From DATAVK01 sp036267755 (lineage in GTDB: Bacteria > Actinomycetota > Actinomycetes > JAFAQI01), in assembly GCA_036267755.1 (NCBI GenBank), contig DATAVK010000158.1:1-26425 (forward strand): DNA of 26,425 bases. Reading direction: 5' to 3'. How positions within the stretch are numbered: position 1 is the stretch's first letter; every line of letters starts with the position of its first letter. Below the pieces are notes generated by a model, which worked only from the letters and a program-made list of their open reading frames with translations, ran no database searches and was not told the origin of the DNA. This document shows positions 20,598 to 26,425 of this stretch, in pieces. The position numbers were made by a program, and so were the translations under genes.

Positions 20598-22081
20598 CGG
20601 GTCGCCGTGCCAAGAATCCGTTGCGCCGCAAGGCGGCCGGAGATCAGGACCATCGGCACACCCACACCGGGCTGGGTGCCGGACCCGGTGAACACCACGT
20701 TCTCGAAGGCGAGGTTCCCCGGACGCCACGGCCCGGTCTGGCGGAAGGTGTGCGCTGCGGCGAACGGCGTACCGGCCGCCATGCCCTGTCTCGCCCAGTC
20801 CGCCGGCGTCGTCAGGCGTTCCACCTCGATCGCGTCGCCGAAGCCGTCGTACCCCAGCATTTCCAGGCGTTTCACGATCTCGTCTCGGTACCGCGGCCCG
20901 ATGACGTCCCAGTCGATCGACGCCGAGAGGTTCGGTGTCGGCACCAGGACGTAGTAGGACGACCGGCCGGCCGGGGCGAGCGACGGGTCCGACACGGTCG
21001 GCGTCGTGACGAGCAGCGACGGGTCGGACTGCAGCTCGCCGCGGTCGATGATCTCGCGGAATGTGGTGCGCCAGGCCCGACCGAAGTGCAGCGAGTGATG
21101 CGCCCGGTCGGGCTCGACGGGAAGCCGTGATCCGGCCAGCAAGACGACGCAGGACGGCGAGTAACGCAGTCGCGACAACCGGTGCGGCGTATGCGATTCG
21201 GGAAGCAGGTCGCGCCAGGCCACCGGCAGGTCCGGATTGAGGACGACGACGTCGCACGGCACCCGGTCGCCGTCGGCGGTGTGGACCGCGACCGCCCGCG
21301 AGCCGTTGAGCTCGACGCGCGTCACGGTGCAGCCGTAGCGAATCTCGACGCCGTGCTTCTCCGCCGCTCCGGCCATCGCGCGTGGCACGGCGTGCATACC
21401 GCCCACCGGGAACCACACGCCGGCGACGCTGTCCATGTACGCGATCACGGCATAGATCGCCAATGCGTCGTACGGCGAGAGTCCGGCGTACATCGCCTGG
21501 AACGAGAACACCCGCTGTAGCCGCTCGTCCTTCAGGTACGACGCCACGACGGGAGCCAGCCGCCGGAAGCCGCCCATGGCGGCCAGCCGGGCCAACGGTG
21601 CCCCCACCAGGTCCAGCGGGCTGTCGAGGTTGCGGTCGATGAAGTGACGCAGCTCGATGTCATAGAGCCGCTTGGCGAAAGCCGCGAAGCGCCGGTAGCC
21701 GTCGGCCTCACGCGGGCCGCAGACCCGGGCGACCTCGGCCGCCATCGCGTCGACGTCGGCGATCACGTCGAGCCGGCTGCCGTCGGCGAAGTGGGCCCGG
21801 TACGCCGGAGACACCGGTCGCAGGTCGAGCCAGTCCTCGAGGCGTTCCCCGACGCACTCGAACGCGGCGGCGAGCAGGCTTGGCATGGTGAGCACCGCTG
21901 GCCCCGTGTCGAACCGGTAGCCGTCGACCTCGAGCAGACCCGCGCGTCCGCCCGGCACCGATGCGCGTTCCAGCACCGTGACCTGGCGCCCGGCGGAAGC
22001 CAGCCGCAGCGCCGCCGACAGGCCGCCCAGGCCGGCGCCGACGACGACCACCCGGTCGGTCGGTCCCGTTACGGTGCGCAC
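20594..22081 (-). CDS. crtI: Phytoene desaturase
   Basis: The 495-residue FAD enzyme introduces double bases into phytoene to make lycopene or a related carotene. The N-terminal FAD motif VVVVGAGLGGLSAALRLASA is at about residues 11-30, followed by VLERASVPGGRAG, and the C-terminal bacterial-type CrtI signature (FTGSGTQPGVGVPMVLISGR) is near 469-488. The GTG at 22081 is preceded by TAGCCT at the leaderless spacing and has no ribosome binding site; an ATG at 22085 is out of frame. It starts the crtI-crtB unit, which converges on crtYc-crtYd. The number of desaturation steps cannot be read from sequence. Confidence 0.94.
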   Translation of the reverse strand: MRTVTGPTDRVVVVGAGLGGLSAALRLASAGRQVTVLERASVPGGRAGLLEVDGYRFDTGPAVLTMPSLLAAAFECVGERLEDWLDLRPVSPAYRAHFADGSRLDVIADVDAMAAEVARVCGPREADGYRRFAAFAKRLYDIELRHFIDRNLDSPLDLVGAPLARLAAMGGFRRLAPVVASYLKDERLQRVFSFQAMYAGLSPYDALAIYAVIAYMDSVAGVWFPVGGMHAVPRAMAGAAEKHGVEIRYGCTVTRVELNGSRAVAVHTADGDRVPCDVVVLNPDLPVAWRDLLPESHTPHRLSRLRYSPSCVVLLAGSRLPVEPDRAHHSLHFGRAWRTTFREIIDRGELQSDPSLLVTTPTVSDPSLAPAGRSSYYVLVPTPNLSASIDWDVIGPRYRDEIVKRLEMLGYDGFGDAIEVERLTTPADWARQGMAAGTPFAAAHTFRQTGPWRPGNLAFENVVFTGSGTQPGVGVPMVLISGRLAAQRILGTATR

Positions 22082-22088
22082 TCATGGA

Positions 22089-22094
22089 AGGCTA
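22089..22094 (-). promoter_or_regulatory. -10 box (TAGCCT) for crtI-crtB
   Basis: On the minus strand TAGCCT ends seven bases before the GTG at 22081, the spacing of a leaderless start. The divergent small gene begins at 22133, so the two units share about 50 bases of control region. Confidence 0.5.
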
Positions 22095-22132
22095 GGGAGG
22101 TCCGCGAGCACCGCACGCTGGGAGCGACCTGC

Positions 22133-22417
22133 ATGACCGATCCGACGAACGGGAACGACGACGTGCCCGACTACGAGCTGGCCAGCGACGAGGCCAACCA
22201 GCGGGTGGACGATCTCGTCCGCGAGGTCGCCGCCATGATCAGGGGCGGTGAGGCCGAGCGCAACGAAGCGGTCGAGGCGCTCAGCGACGGGCTGCGCGAC
22301 CTCGCCACCAGCGAGCCGGACGTGACCGATATCACGGTGCGGGATGCGATCCTGCGGGAGCTCGACCCCGTCATCGTGGCGGCCGGCTGGGACCGGCTTG
22401 AGCCATTTGAGTTCTGA
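22133..22417 (+). CDS. Small acidic protein of unknown function
   Basis: The protein has 94 residues, no membrane helix and a strongly acidic composition. After a disordered start (MTDPTNGNDDVPDYELASDE), it is predicted helical (VDDLVREVAAMIRGGEAERN, AVEALSDGLRDLATSEPDVT), then TVRDAILRELDPVIVAAGWD. I do not recognise the family. The ATG has a GGGAGCG site 6 to 12 bases upstream. It is divergent from crtI and codirectional with metF, whose start follows the stop after 19 bases. With 285 bases in a GC-rich frame and a good start it is likely a real gene. Confidence 0.72.
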   Translation: MTDPTNGNDDVPDYELASDEANQRVDDLVREVAAMIRGGEAERNEAVEALSDGLRDLATSEPDVTDITVRDAILRELDPVIVAAGWDRLEPFEF

Positions 22418-22424
22418 GCACGTC

Positions 22425-22430
22425 CATACT
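22425..22430 (+). promoter_or_regulatory. -10 box (CATACT) for metF
   Basis: CATACT ends six bases before the ATG at 22437. The GGGG between them is too close for a ribosome binding site. The match to TANNNT is imperfect in the first base. Confidence 0.4.
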
Positions 22431-22436
22431 GGGGCG

Positions 22437-23369
22437 ATGTCTTTGCCGCCGACCTCCCGGCTCATCGATCGAGCTCGGGCCACCCAGGGCCGCACGATTC
22501 GCGACCTGCTGGCCGGCGGCGAGCGGTCGTTCTCGTTCGAGTTCTTCCCGCCGAAGAGCGACGAGGGCGAGCGTGCGTTGTGGCAGGCACTGCGGCAGCT
22601 GGAGTCGCTGAAGCCCACCTTCGTCTCCGTGACCTATGGCGCCGGTGGCGGCACCCGGGACCGCACGGTCGGCATCACCGAGCGGATCGCCACCGAGACC
22701 ACGTTGACGCCGGTTGGCCACCTCACCGCCGTCGACCACTCGATCGCCGAGCTTCGCCGAGTCGTCGGCCAGTACGCCGATGCCGGGATCCGCAACGTGT
22801 TGGCGTTGCGGGGTGACCCGCCGGGAGATCCGCAGGCGGACTGGATCGCGCATCCCGAAGGCCTTCGCTACGCCGCCGAGCTGGTGCGGCTGATCCGTGC
22901 CAGCGGTGACTTCTGCGTCGGTGTGGCGGCGTTCCCGGAGAAACATCCGCGGTCGCCGGACACCGACTCCGATGTCCGGTACTTCGTCGAGAAGTGCCGC
23001 GCCGGCGCCGACTTCGCGATCACGCAGATGTTCTTCCGCGCCGACGACTACCTGCGGCTGCGTGACCGGGTGGCCGCGGCGGGCTGTGACATCGCGATCC
23101 TCCCGGGCATCATGCCGGTCACGAACGTGGCGCAGATCGAACGCTTCGCGGTGCTGTCCGGCGCGGCGTTCCCGGCCGAGCTGGCGGAGCAGTTCACCGC
23201 CATTGCCGATGACACCGAGGCGGTCCACGAGCTCGGCGTCGACGTCGCGACGGCGCTGTGCGACCGGCTGCTTGCGGAAGGTGTGCCCGGGTTGCACTTC
23301 ATCACGCTGAACCGCTCGACCTCGACCCGCGAGATCTACCAACGACTAGGGCTCGGCGTCGGTCGGTGA
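22437..23369 (+). CDS. metF: Methylenetetrahydrofolate reductase
   Basis: MetF reduces 5,10-methylene-tetrahydrofolate to 5-methyl-tetrahydrofolate for methionine synthesis. The 310-residue FAD barrel has FSFEFFPPKSDEGE (about 35-48, with the catalytic Glu), FVSVTYGAGGGTRDRT, VLALRGDPPGD, VAAFPEKHP, FAITQMFFRADDYLRLRDR, PGIMPVTN and the end GVPGLHFITLNRS. The frame upstream of 22437 is open to 22344 but only through the preceding gene. The family N-terminus suits the ATG at 22437. The stop TGA overlaps the start of the serine hydrolase gene (GTGA, 23366-23369), so the two are coupled although their functions are not obviously related. Confidence 0.94.
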   Translation: MSLPPTSRLIDRARATQGRTIRDLLAGGERSFSFEFFPPKSDEGERALWQALRQLESLKPTFVSVTYGAGGGTRDRTVGITERIATETTLTPVGHLTAVDHSIAELRRVVGQYADAGIRNVLALRGDPPGDPQADWIAHPEGLRYAAELVRLIRASGDFCVGVAAFPEKHPRSPDTDSDVRYFVEKCRAGADFAITQMFFRADDYLRLRDRVAAAGCDIAILPGIMPVTNVAQIERFAVLSGAAFPAELAEQFTAIADDTEAVHELGVDVATALCDRLLAEGVPGLHFITLNRSTSTREIYQRLGLGVGR

Positions 23370-24193
23370 ACCAGCGTCGGCTGGTGCCGGTCGTTTCCGT
23401 CGTACTCCTCAGCTTGCTCGGACTGGCGTTGAGTCCCGTAGTCGCGTACGGCGCTACGCCGCGGACGCTCCGACTGGCCGCCCGGCCGAGCCTGCAACAA
23501 CGGCTCACGAGGTACGCCAACTCACGTCGGGGTTCGGTGACGGTGGCGGTGTACGACGTGGCCGCGCACCGGTTGACGCTGGTCCATGACCGGGACCGAT
23601 TCGTCACCGCGAGCATCGTCAAGGTCGACATCCTGCAGACCCTGCTGTACCAGCGGCATGGTCACCTCAGCGGGGACGAACGCAGCCTGGCGAAGCGGAT
23701 GATCGAGCAGAGCGACAACGACGCGGCGAGTGCGTTGTGGAACGACGTCGGCGGTGCCGCCGGAGTCCATCGGTACAACAAGAAGATCGGTCTCACCCAG
23801 ACGCATCCGCACTCCGGCGGGGAGTGGGGCCTGACCACGACGTCCGCTCGCGACCAGGTCACGTTGGTGCGCAACCTGTCAGGTCCGTCGTCGGTGCTGT
23901 CGACGTCGTGGCAGCGTTACGCCCGCGGGTTAATGCGCCACGTCACGAGCGACCAGCGCTGGGGGATCAGCTCAGGCCCGTCGGCCCATGCCGTCGTCGG
24001 GCTGAAGAACGGTTGGTTGCCGGTTGCGTCCGACCGGTACCGCTGGGAGGTCAACAGCATCGGCTGGGTCCGCGGCAGTGATCGGCGGTATCAGATCGCG
24101 GTCCTCACCGCCCACCAGCCGAGCGAGGGCTACGGCATCGACACCATCGAGCACCTCGCGAAGCTGGTGTGGGCCCACGTGACGCGGAGCTGA
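23366..24193 (+). CDS. Exported class A beta-lactamase-like serine hydrolase
   Basis: The 275-residue protein has a signal peptide (basic NQRR, hydrophobic core about 7-25, cleavage likely near AYGA, 27-30). The penicillin-recognising fold is shown by S-x-x-K at Ser83-Ile-Val-Lys86, SDN at 116-118, and a KTG-like KNG at 214-216. The presence of an Asn in place of the Thr in KTG is unusual, and I see no clear Glu of the omega-loop deacylating type, so a peptidase or acyl-transfer role on cell-wall peptides is as likely as antibiotic hydrolysis. The start is the GTG at 23366, overlapping the metF stop. A GTG start in this overlap is typical of the window. Confidence 0.84.
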   Translation: MNQRRLVPVVSVVLLSLLGLALSPVVAYGATPRTLRLAARPSLQQRLTRYANSRRGSVTVAVYDVAAHRLTLVHDRDRFVTASIVKVDILQTLLYQRHGHLSGDERSLAKRMIEQSDNDAASALWNDVGGAAGVHRYNKKIGLTQTHPHSGGEWGLTTTSARDQVTLVRNLSGPSSVLSTSWQRYARGLMRHVTSDQRWGISSGPSAHAVVGLKNGWLPVASDRYRWEVNSIGWVRGSDRRYQIAVLTAHQPSEGYGIDTIEHLAKLVWAHVTRS

Positions 24194-24228
24194 GCGCACG
24201 AAGGCGCACGGCGCGCTAGTATGTGCGC
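24194..24228 (+). promoter_or_regulatory. Operator and -10 box (TAGTAT) of the RES-domain cassette
   Basis: TAGTAT (24217-24222) ends six bases before the ATG at 24229. It is flanked by inverted GCGCAC (24204-24209) and GTGCGC (24223-24228), 13 bases apart. A direct copy of GCGCACG lies at 24194-24200. A symmetric site over the -10 box of a toxin/antitoxin-like pair suggests autorepression by the antitoxin. Confidence 0.6.
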
Positions 24229-24819
24229 ATGACCTCTCTGGGTGCGGTTCTCACCAACGCGGGCGTGACGGTGAGCGAGCGGCGCTTCGCCGAGCTCGTC
24301 GAGCAGGCCCTCAGCGAGCTCGGTCGACCGGGCGCAGCGGACCCGGGCACGGCGCTCGCGCCGGAGGAGCTGGCCGCGCTGACTGCGATCGAGGCGGATC
24401 TCGCGCCGCGCCGGCCACGCGAGGCCGATGCTCGGGCGGCTGCCGCGGCCGCGTACGCCGCCCTGCTCGCCGAGGCGCTGCCGGTGTCGGAGGTCGCGCG
24501 CCGGCTGGGGATCGATCCGTCGCGGGTGCGGCACCGGCTCAAGCAGCACCGGCTGATCGGGATCCGCCGACCTGACGGCTGGCTGTTGCCGACGTACCAG
24601 TTCGGCACCGACGGCCGGCTGCTGCCGGGGATCGAGCGGGTGGCGGAGGCAGTGATGACAACCGGCTCGCATCCGGTTTCCGTCGCGCGGTTCCTCGCGA
24701 CCGCGCAGCCGGAGCTCGTGGTCGGGCGTCGGCGGCTCAGCCCGCGGGAATGGCTCGAGAGCGGCGGCGACCCGGCGGCGGTGGTGACGCTCGCCCGCAG
24801 CCTCGACGTACTGCCGTAG
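24229..24819 (+). CDS. Helix-turn-helix antitoxin-like protein of a RES-domain pair
   Basis: The 196-residue protein lies directly before a RES-domain gene. Residues about 84-110 form a helix-turn-helix (LPVSEVARRLGIDPSRVRHR, then LKQHRLIGI). The C-terminal part (about 130-195) ends with SPREWLESGGDPAAVVTLAR, like the DUF2384/Xre antitoxin ending that binds RES toxins (MbcA and ParS type), where a P-x-x-W-L-x-x-G core is usual. The N-terminal 80 residues are alanine-rich and of no known family to me, which makes the protein longer than the usual antitoxin. The ATG at 24229 is chosen from the TAGTAT box at the leaderless spacing; a GTG at 24223 would add two residues. It shares one base with the next gene. 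Confidence 0.78.
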   Translation: MTSLGAVLTNAGVTVSERRFAELVEQALSELGRPGAADPGTALAPEELAALTAIEADLAPRRPREADARAAAAAAYAALLAEALPVSEVARRLGIDPSRVRHRLKQHRLIGIRRPDGWLLPTYQFGTDGRLLPGIERVAEAVMTTGSHPVSVARFLATAQPELVVGRRRLSPREWLESGGDPAAVVTLARSLDVLP

Positions 24820-25466
24820 TGCCCAAGTTTCCCGGGCCGCCCACGCCTCATGAGCTCCGCGCGCTACTGCACGACGACGACGTGGTCGGGGTCGCGCCGC
24901 TCACCGCGCTGGCCCGGGTCTACCGAGCCGGTGGCCGGCACCCGGGCAGCTGGGACGGTTTCCGCAGGGTCGGTCCCGCGGCCGCGGCGAGGTTCGATAC
25001 CCACCCGCCGACCGGCGACGGGAGCGTGGCCGAGGCGCCGGGCCACGAGGTGCTGTACGCCGGGCTGACGCTGCGGACCTGCGTCGCCGAGACGTTCCAG
25101 CTGACCCGGGTGATCGACCGACAGACCGATCGGCCGTGGTTGGTCGTGTGGCGACCGGTGCGGGTGCTCCGGCTGCTCGATCTGGCCGGCACCTGGCCGA
25201 CCCGGGCCGGCGCGTCGCAGGCGATCTCCAGCGGCCCGCGCGATCGGTCACGTGCCTGGGCGAGAGTGATCCACGAGGCCTACCCGGACATCGACGGCCT
25301 GTGGTACCGGTCGTCGATGGACTCCGGGAAGCCGGCGGTGTGCCTGTGGGCGGCGGCGCGGGACGCCATGCCGGTCCAGCCGTGGGCCCATCTGCCGCTC
25401 GATGCGCCGGGGCTGGCCCTCCCGTTGGCGCGAGCCAGCCGCGCCGTCGGCTACCGCCTGCTCTGA
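24819..25466 (+). CDS. RES-domain protein, probable toxin
   Basis: The 215-residue protein has a RES domain with Arg33 and Tyr35 in LARVYRAGG, Arg58 in ARFD, LYAGLTLRTCVAETF with Glu91, and WYRSS with Ser165/Ser166, the R, E and S residues that name the family. RES toxins of M. tuberculosis (MbcT) degrade NAD+, and others ADP-ribosylate a cellular enzyme; which applies here is unknown. The GTG (24819-24821) overlaps the last base of the antitoxin-like stop, so the two are co-translated. The N-terminal 30 residues and the tail (about 185-215) lie outside the core domain. The open frame begins earlier (24750) only through the antitoxin gene. Confidence 0.85.
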   Translation: MPKFPGPPTPHELRALLHDDDVVGVAPLTALARVYRAGGRHPGSWDGFRRVGPAAAARFDTHPPTGDGSVAEAPGHEVLYAGLTLRTCVAETFQLTRVIDRQTDRPWLVVWRPVRVLRLLDLAGTWPTRAGASQAISSGPRDRSRAWARVIHEAYPDIDGLWYRSSMDSGKPAVCLWAAARDAMPVQPWAHLPLDAPGLALPLARASRAVGYRLL

Positions 25467-25489
25467 CCGCCGACCCGCCGTCCCGCGGA

Positions 25490-26188
25490 TTAGCGGCGGT
25501 AGCTGATAACGCGGAAGGTCTCCACGTACGGCAGGCCGAAGACCCGGCCGGCCTCGCGGAGCCGGGTCCGCAGGAACGTCTCGATGTCGCGGTCACCGGT
25601 CTGGCTGAGATGGCACCGCAACGCCGCGAGCTTGCGATCCATGGTGGCCGTGACATCGACCGCCACCGGCTTGATGGCCGGACCCATGAGCCAGGCCTGC
25701 TCGAGCTCCCGCCACGGCGGGAATCCTTCGTCGATCAGCTCCGGAAAGATCGACGCCGTCGTCCCGCCCGTCATCGTCACGTCGAGCGTCGCCTGGCCGA
25801 CGACCCGATGGTCCGGGTGATTGACGAACATGTCGGTCGGCAGTGCGTCCGGCGTCATCGTGATCAGCCGATGCGGCCGGTGCCGTCGGAACTCCCGCGA
25901 GATCGCGCGCCGCAGGTCGAGCGAGTCGACCACCTCTGAGTCCATCCAGCGCAGGAACGTCACGTCCGTGACGCCGACCTCGGCGGCGGCGGCTCGCTGC
26001 TCCGCCTCTCGTAGTTCGCCGTACTCCTGAGGGTCCATGGCCGACTCCCAGCCGCCCTTCTGGCCGCTGGTCACGACGACGTACCGGACGTCCCACCCCT
26101 CGTCGACCCAGCGGGCGACGGTCCCTGCCGCGCCGAAGTCGATGTCGTCGGGATGGGCGGAGACGCACAGGCAGCGGCGGTCGGGCAC
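25490..26188 (-). CDS. PIG-L/LmbE-family N-acetylglucosaminyl deacetylase-like protein
   Basis: The 232-residue protein has the zinc-binding start CVSAHPDDIDFG (8-19, His12, Asp14 and Asp15) and the second metal ligand in NHPDHRVVGQAT. Members of this family deacetylate sugars or amides, including MshB and Mca of mycothiol metabolism, which are about 290 residues; this one is shorter, so a generic LmbE-like deacetylase is the safest call. No signal peptide is present. The GTG at 26188 is six bases after a TAGGTT box, and the 3' end stops 24 bases from the RES gene on the other strand. Confidence 0.88.
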   Translation of the reverse strand: MPDRRCLCVSAHPDDIDFGAAGTVARWVDEGWDVRYVVVTSGQKGGWESAMDPQEYGELREAEQRAAAAEVGVTDVTFLRWMDSEVVDSLDLRRAISREFRRHRPHRLITMTPDALPTDMFVNHPDHRVVGQATLDVTMTGGTTASIFPELIDEGFPPWRELEQAWLMGPAIKPVAVDVTATMDRKLAALRCHLSQTGDRDIETFLRTRLREAGRVFGLPYVETFRVISYRR

Positions 26189-26194
26189 CGGCCG

Positions 26195-26200
26195 AACCTA
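26195..26200 (-). promoter_or_regulatory. -10 box (TAGGTT) for the deacetylase gene, overlapping a stop codon
   Basis: On the minus strand TAGGTT begins with the TAG stop of the oxidoreductase gene (26200-26198) and ends six bases before the GTG at 26188. This repeats the stop/-10 overlap seen at 4854 and 9364. Confidence 0.5.
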
Positions 26201-26425
26201 TCCGCGCCGACGGCGGGTACGCCGATCGAGGTCGCGCCGGACCACGACCGCAACGTTGCGACCGCTGGCTCCCCACACCCCGCCCCCGGGGTGGGTCGAC
26301 GCGCCGCACAGGTAGACCCCCGGGTACGGAGCCCGGTAGCCGGACCAGCGGGGGAGCGGTCGCAGCGCGAACAACCCGTCAAGGCCCGGGTCGACGTGCA
26401 TGACATTGCCGTGCACCAGGCCGAG
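26198..26425 (-). CDS. NAD(P)/FAD-dependent oxidoreductase, CrtI-like, C-terminal fragment
   Basis: The last 75 codons of a gene that continues beyond the right edge. They read LGLVHGNVMHVDPGLDG, then LRPLPRWSGYRAPYPGVYLC, GASTHPGGGVWGASGRNVAV, and a basic tail. The GASTHPGGGV(W/S)GASG run is the conserved FAD-contacting end of phytoene dehydrogenase-like and related amine-oxidase proteins. The missing N-terminus prevents a substrate call. It may belong to the carotenoid theme of this region but could equally be an unrelated oxidoreductase of the same fold. Confidence 0.78.
   Translation of the reverse strand, partial: LGLVHGNVMHVDPGLDGLFALRPLPRWSGYRAPYPGVYLCGASTHPGGGVWGASGRNVAVVVRRDLDRRTRRRRG

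Noticed and set aside
1..26425. CRISPR arrays, tRNA or rRNA genes, insertion sequences
   Set aside because: No spaced direct-repeat array, cloverleaf, ribosomal RNA segment or transposase reading frame was recognised; the only repeats are those listed.

Overview
The window is a 26.4-kb piece of a high-GC actinobacterial chromosome. The evidence is the uniformly GC-rich coding, frequent GTG starts, a class II DAHP synthase, a Rv2175c-type DNA-binding protein, a heterodimeric CrtYc/CrtYd lycopene cyclase, and many genes with a TANNNT box 6-7 bases before the start codon, as in leaderless actinobacterial mRNAs. As I remember the literature, the gene set (PlsC-like acyltransferase, DAHP synthase, PASTA kinase, Rv2175c homologue, thi genes, metF) resembles conserved neighbourhoods in Mycobacterium and Streptomyces. 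I cannot name the genus. Coding density is very high, and no gene-free stretch exceeds about 200 bases.

Left part (1-9.2 kb): a broken COG1915 gene, a membrane protein and an alpha/beta hydrolase lie on the minus strand. Then come a PlsC-like acyltransferase, a phosphofructokinase, a cupin/split-barrel pair and a class II DAHP synthase on the plus strand. A one-protein sigma/anti-sigma-like fusion (minus) is divergent from threonine aldolase (plus), which converges on a second, type I DAHP synthase (aroF, minus). Upstream of aroF is what looks like a complete transcription attenuator: a leaderless 19-codon leader peptide with the run WSFYF, a possible antiterminator, and an 11-bp GC-rich terminator followed by six U.

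Middle part (9.4-18.3 kb): an EamA transporter, a PASTA-domain Ser/Thr kinase and a LysM/lytic transglycosylase (all minus), the last with GTCAC repeats at its promoter. Then a D-2-hydroxyacid dehydrogenase (plus), a Rieske/DUF2231 membrane protein (minus), and the thiazole operon thiO-thiS-thiG (minus) behind a TPP riboswitch. The Rv2175c homologue, a split-barrel oxidoreductase and thiE run divergently.

Right part (18.9-26.4 kb): carotenoid genes in two converging blocks, crtYc-crtYd (plus) against crtI-crtB (minus). Between them is a 21-bp perfect inverted repeat with a third copy that runs into the crtB stop codon. Then come a small unknown protein, metF with an overlapping exported class A beta-lactamase-like hydrolase, a two-gene RES-domain toxin/antitoxin-like cassette with a symmetric operator around its -10 box, a PIG-L deacetylase, and the 3' end of a CrtI-like FAD oxidoreductase.

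The features most worth following up are the aroF attenuator, the sigma/anti-sigma fusion, the crt-locus palindromic triplet, the RES cassette, and the recurrent use of an upstream gene's TAG stop codon as the start of the next gene's -10 box.
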